A stretch of DNA of 8,071 nt. Origin: Phycisphaerales bacterium (GTDB lineage: Bacteria; Planctomycetota; Phycisphaerae; Phycisphaerales; UBA1924). Of this stretch, positions 5,846-8,071 are shown one piece after another. The notes under the pieces are model-generated. The model ran no database searches and was not told where the DNA came from. It saw only the letters and a program-made list of their open reading frames with translations. Position 1 is the first letter of the stretch. Each line of letters opens with the position of its first letter. The stretch covers positions 5,301 to 13,371 of the forward strand of contig DOJA01000294.1 of the NCBI GenBank assembly GCA_003511945.1. The letters run 5' to 3'. The position numbers were made by a program, and so were the translations under genes.

Positions 5846-8035
5846 TCAGGCGCCGTCGCTTCCCCTGACGCCCCGCAGCAGCGCGACCGCGTCGATGATC
5901 AGACTCACATCGCCGTCCTCGCGGATCGTCGCCCCGCTGAACGGCCCGCCCGTCGTGTACGCATCGTCCAGCGGCTTGATCACCACCTCCTGCTGGCCGA
6001 TCAGATGATCGACCACCAGGCCCGCCCGCTGTTGCCCGACTTCCACAACGACCGCGAACTTCCGGTCGTCGTTCTCGGGCCTCGACTCGCTCAGCCGGTC
6101 CCGCAGATCGATCAGCGGCAGCACCGACTCCCGCAGCCGAATGACCGGCTTGCCCCCCACCGAGTACGACGACGACTCGTGCAGCCGCACGATCTCCACG
6201 ATGCACGCCACCGGCACCGCGTACTCCTGACGCCCAACCCCCACCATCATCGCCGGCATGATCGCCACGGTCAGCGGGATCAGCACCTCGATCGTCGTCC
6301 CCCTCCCCTTCACCGACGACAGGTTGATCGACCCGCCCAGCTTGTTGATGTTCGTCCGGACGACATCCATCCCCACGCCCCGCCCCGACAGGTCGCTCAC
6401 CTTCGCCGCGGTCGAGAACCCCGCCGCGAACACCAGGTTCACCACCTCCGAGGGCGTCATCTGCGCCAGCTGCTCGGGCGTGATCAGCCCCTTCTCCACC
6501 GCCTTGGGCCCGATGACCTCCGGGTCGATCCCCTTCCCGTCGTCGGTGATCTCCACCCGGACATGCCCGCCCTGGTGCTCGGCACGGATGCGGATCGTCC
6601 CGTTCGGGTCCTTGCCCGCGCCGCGGCGCGCGTCGGGCGTCTCGATCCCGTGGTCGGCGCTGTTGCGCAGGATGTGGACCATCGGGTCCGCGAGCGCCTC
6701 GAGCACGCTCTTGTCGACCTCCGTCTCGCCGCCCACGATCTCCACGCCGATCTGCTTGTCCGTCTGGCGGGCCAGGTCGCGCACGATCCGCGGGTACCGC
6801 CCGAACAGTTTCGACAGCGGCTGCATCCGCGTCCGCATGACCCCGACCTGCAGCTCGCTCGTCAGCCGGTCCAGGTTCCCCGTGGCGCCGTTCAACTGCT
6901 CCTGCACCTCGTGCGGCAGCCCGTGCTGCCTCAACTGGCGCGACAGCCCCAGGATCTGGTTCTTCGTCAGCACCATCTCCCCGACCAGGTTCAGCAGCGC
7001 CTCCAGCCGCGCCACCTCGACCCGAACGGTCTGTTCGCCCTGCGCCGCGGCGCCGGCGCCTTCTCGCTTCGCCCCCGAAGCCGGATTCGTCCCTGCCCCG
7101 TCTGGCTCCTCGTGCTCCTCCCCCTCGCCCGGAGCCGCGGCTCCCGGCGCGGCCCTCCCGACGCCGAGGTTCATCAGGCGGCTCTCCAGTTCCGCGCCCG
7201 TCCAGACGATCTCCTCGCCCCCCTTCAGCGCCGCGCCGAACTCGTCAAAGACCGCGCGCACGGCATCAAAGCGGTCCGCCAGCGCGTCCAACTGCTCGCC
7301 CGTCGCCTCCGTCGCCTTGGCGCTCAGAGCGTCGACGACCCGCAGCACCTCGAGCAGCCCCGGCAACCCGAAGTAGTCCGCCGTCGGACGCAGCCCCGCG
7401 AGCATCTGCGCCAGCGTCTCCATCGCCCCCGCCCGCCCGCCGTCGCTGTTCACCTGCTCCGCGACCTGCGCCAGCATCTCCGACGCCAGCGACAGCTCGT
7501 CCTCCATGTGCGCCACGATCTCGGTCTTCTCAGGCGGCAGGGTCAGCGCCCGGCGCGTGCCCCCCAGCGGGGCCTTCGCGGGCGCGTTGGCCTCGCCGGA
7601 CGCCCCCCCCGACGCCGGCGCGCCGTCGCGCTTTGTTTCGGTCACCCCAGCCGCGATCCCGTGCAGGACCTCGATCAGCGCCTCCGGCCCCGGCGTGACC
7701 GCCGACCCATCCGCGACCTCGGCCAGCTGCCCGCGCAGCGTGTCCACGCTCCGCAGCAGCGCATCGATCACCAGCGCGTTCACCGACACCGCGCCCTTGC
7801 GCAGCTGGTTCAGCGCGTCCTCCGCCGCGTGCGCGAACCGCGTCACCTCGGGCAGGTTCAGGAAGCTCGCCGCCCCCTTGATCGTGTGCAGGGCGCGGAA
7901 GATCTGGTCCAGCAGTTCCTTGGACGACGCCTCGCCCTCCAGGCGCACCAGGTCCGCGTCCAGCTGCTCGATCAGCTCGCCCGCCTCCGTCAGGAAGTCC
8001 GCGATCAGGGTTGGATCGGCGCCCAGATCGGACAC
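5846..8035 (-). CDS. cheA: Chemotaxis histidine kinase CheA
   Basis: A 729-residue cytoplasmic kinase that couples receptors to CheY and CheB. The HPt (P1) domain is residues 1-110 with phospho-acceptor His50 in ALHTIKGAASF. A Gly/Ala linker (135-165) leads to a helical region at 170-270 that resembles a second HPt but has no histidine at the expected site. No recognisable P2 CheY-binding domain is seen. After an acidic, low-complexity linker (290-335), dimerisation P3 starts near 336 (VARLEALLNLVGEMVLTKNQ). The ATPase P4 shows the N box (HILRNSADHGIE, Asn457), G1 (DDGKGID, 498-504), F box (FAAGFST) and G2 (SGRGVGMDVV). The CheW-like P5 covers about 588-725. The GTG start at 8035 places the HPt at the usual distance from the N-terminus, and directly follows the TAA of the upstream gene with no gap. 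All catalytic motifs are intact. Confidence 0.96.
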   Translation of the reverse strand: MSDLGADPTLIADFLTEAGELIEQLDADLVRLEGEASSKELLDQIFRALHTIKGAASFLNLPEVTRFAHAAEDALNQLRKGAVSVNALVIDALLRSVDTLRGQLAEVADGSAVTPGPEALIEVLHGIAAGVTETKRDGAPASGGASGEANAPAKAPLGGTRRALTLPPEKTEIVAHMEDELSLASEMLAQVAEQVNSDGGRAGAMETLAQMLAGLRPTADYFGLPGLLEVLRVVDALSAKATEATGEQLDALADRFDAVRAVFDEFGAALKGGEEIVWTGAELESRLMNLGVGRAAPGAAAPGEGEEHEEPDGAGTNPASGAKREGAGAAAQGEQTVRVEVARLEALLNLVGEMVLTKNQILGLSRQLRQHGLPHEVQEQLNGATGNLDRLTSELQVGVMRTRMQPLSKLFGRYPRIVRDLARQTDKQIGVEIVGGETEVDKSVLEALADPMVHILRNSADHGIETPDARRGAGKDPNGTIRIRAEHQGGHVRVEITDDGKGIDPEVIGPKAVEKGLITPEQLAQMTPSEVVNLVFAAGFSTAAKVSDLSGRGVGMDVVRTNINKLGGSINLSSVKGRGTTIEVLIPLTVAIMPAMMVGVGRQEYAVPVACIVEIVRLHESSSYSVGGKPVIRLRESVLPLIDLRDRLSESRPENDDRKFAVVVEVGQQRAGLVVDHLIGQQEVVIKPLDDAYTTGGPFSGATIREDGDVSLIIDAVALLRGVRGSDGA

Positions 8036-8071
8036 TTACGCCCCCCCCCCGGAACCGCCCCCGGAACCGCC
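8036..8071 (-). CDS. C-terminal end of an upstream operon gene (Gly/Ser tail, partial)
   Basis: The minus strand in the frame ending at the TAA of 8036-8038 reads GGSGGGSGGGA and stop. The TAA touches the GTG of cheA, a spacing typical of translationally coupled operon genes, and such a Gly/Ser pattern suits a flexible protein tail better than non-coding DNA. Only 11 codons are in the window, so the product cannot be identified. From context a receptor, CheW or CheR is plausible, but that is a guess. Because GC-rich repeats readily give open frames, coding is likely but not proven. Confidence 0.5.
   Translation of the reverse strand, partial: GGSGGGSGGGA
8041..8071. repeat. C10/G10 homopolymer followed by a 12-base tandem repeat
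   Basis: Positions 8041-8050 are ten consecutive C (G on the coding minus strand). Positions 8049-8071 contain almost two copies of a 12-base unit, CCGGAACCGCCC, the second cut by the window edge. Twelve bases is four codons, so unit gains or losses would keep the frame of the upstream gene, while changes in the homopolymer would shift it. On the minus strand the G run lies 5 bases before the cheA GTG and may also serve as its G-rich ribosome site. Confidence 0.7.

Noticed and set aside
7021..7170. Low-complexity stretch in cheA as a possible frameshift or insertion
   Set aside because: The frame stays open and the segment falls between the HPt-like region and P3, where CheA proteins normally carry a flexible linker.
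6258..7376. A 372-codon open frame on the plus strand inside cheA
   Set aside because: It is antisense to cheA domains P1-P4, its translation is rich in Ser, Arg, Pro and Thr with no domain, and long antisense frames are expected in GC-rich genes.

Overview
The window is a very GC-rich, gene-dense bacterial segment with one complete chemotaxis operon arm and two unrelated flanking genes. The gene set (a CheX-type phosphatase instead of CheZ, a FapA/DUF342 protein inside the che cluster, an HD-GYP protein with an N-terminal regulatory region, and an exported cyclophilin-FKBP fusion) and the weak Shine-Dalgarno at one gene suggest a flagellated planctomycete, perhaps of the class Phycisphaerae. 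This assignment is an inference from gene style, not from a marker gene.

Layout. Positions 1-67 hold tandem hairpins downstream of a minus-strand gene (68-1156) for a secreted two-domain peptidyl-prolyl isomerase, cyclophilin followed by FKBP. A 250-base divergent intergenic region (1157-1406) separates it from a plus-strand HD-GYP phosphodiesterase gene (1407-2594). That gene meets the chemotaxis operon tail to tail with 4 bases between the stop codons. The operon runs on the minus strand from beyond the right edge: the last 11 codons of an upstream gene (8036-8071), then cheA (5846-8035), cheX (5317-5820), cheY (4909-5283), fapA (3704-4861) and cheB (2599-3657). Gaps between the operon genes are 0, 25, 33, 47 and 46 bases, so they are probably co-transcribed from a promoter outside the window. 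No receptor, CheW or CheR is complete here; they may lie upstream of cheA or elsewhere.

How the genes work together. CheA phosphorylates CheY, the diffusible motor signal, and CheB, the receptor methylesterase. CheX removes the phosphate from CheY. FapA-family proteins are linked to flagellar assembly, so its place between cheY and cheB suggests a tie between the signalling array and the flagellum. The HD-GYP protein would lower cyclic di-GMP, which usually favours motility, but it is transcribed separately and towards the operon.

The core chemotaxis genes look ordinary and intact. The less usual points are a second, apparently dead HPt-like module in CheA, a CxCxC cluster in CheX, the cyclophilin-FKBP fusion, a Gly/Ser tail encoded over a ten-base homopolymer and abutting cheA in frame, and the repeated Ala-Ala protein C-termini. 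I see no clearly new multi-gene system, mobile element, CRISPR array, tRNA or rRNA.
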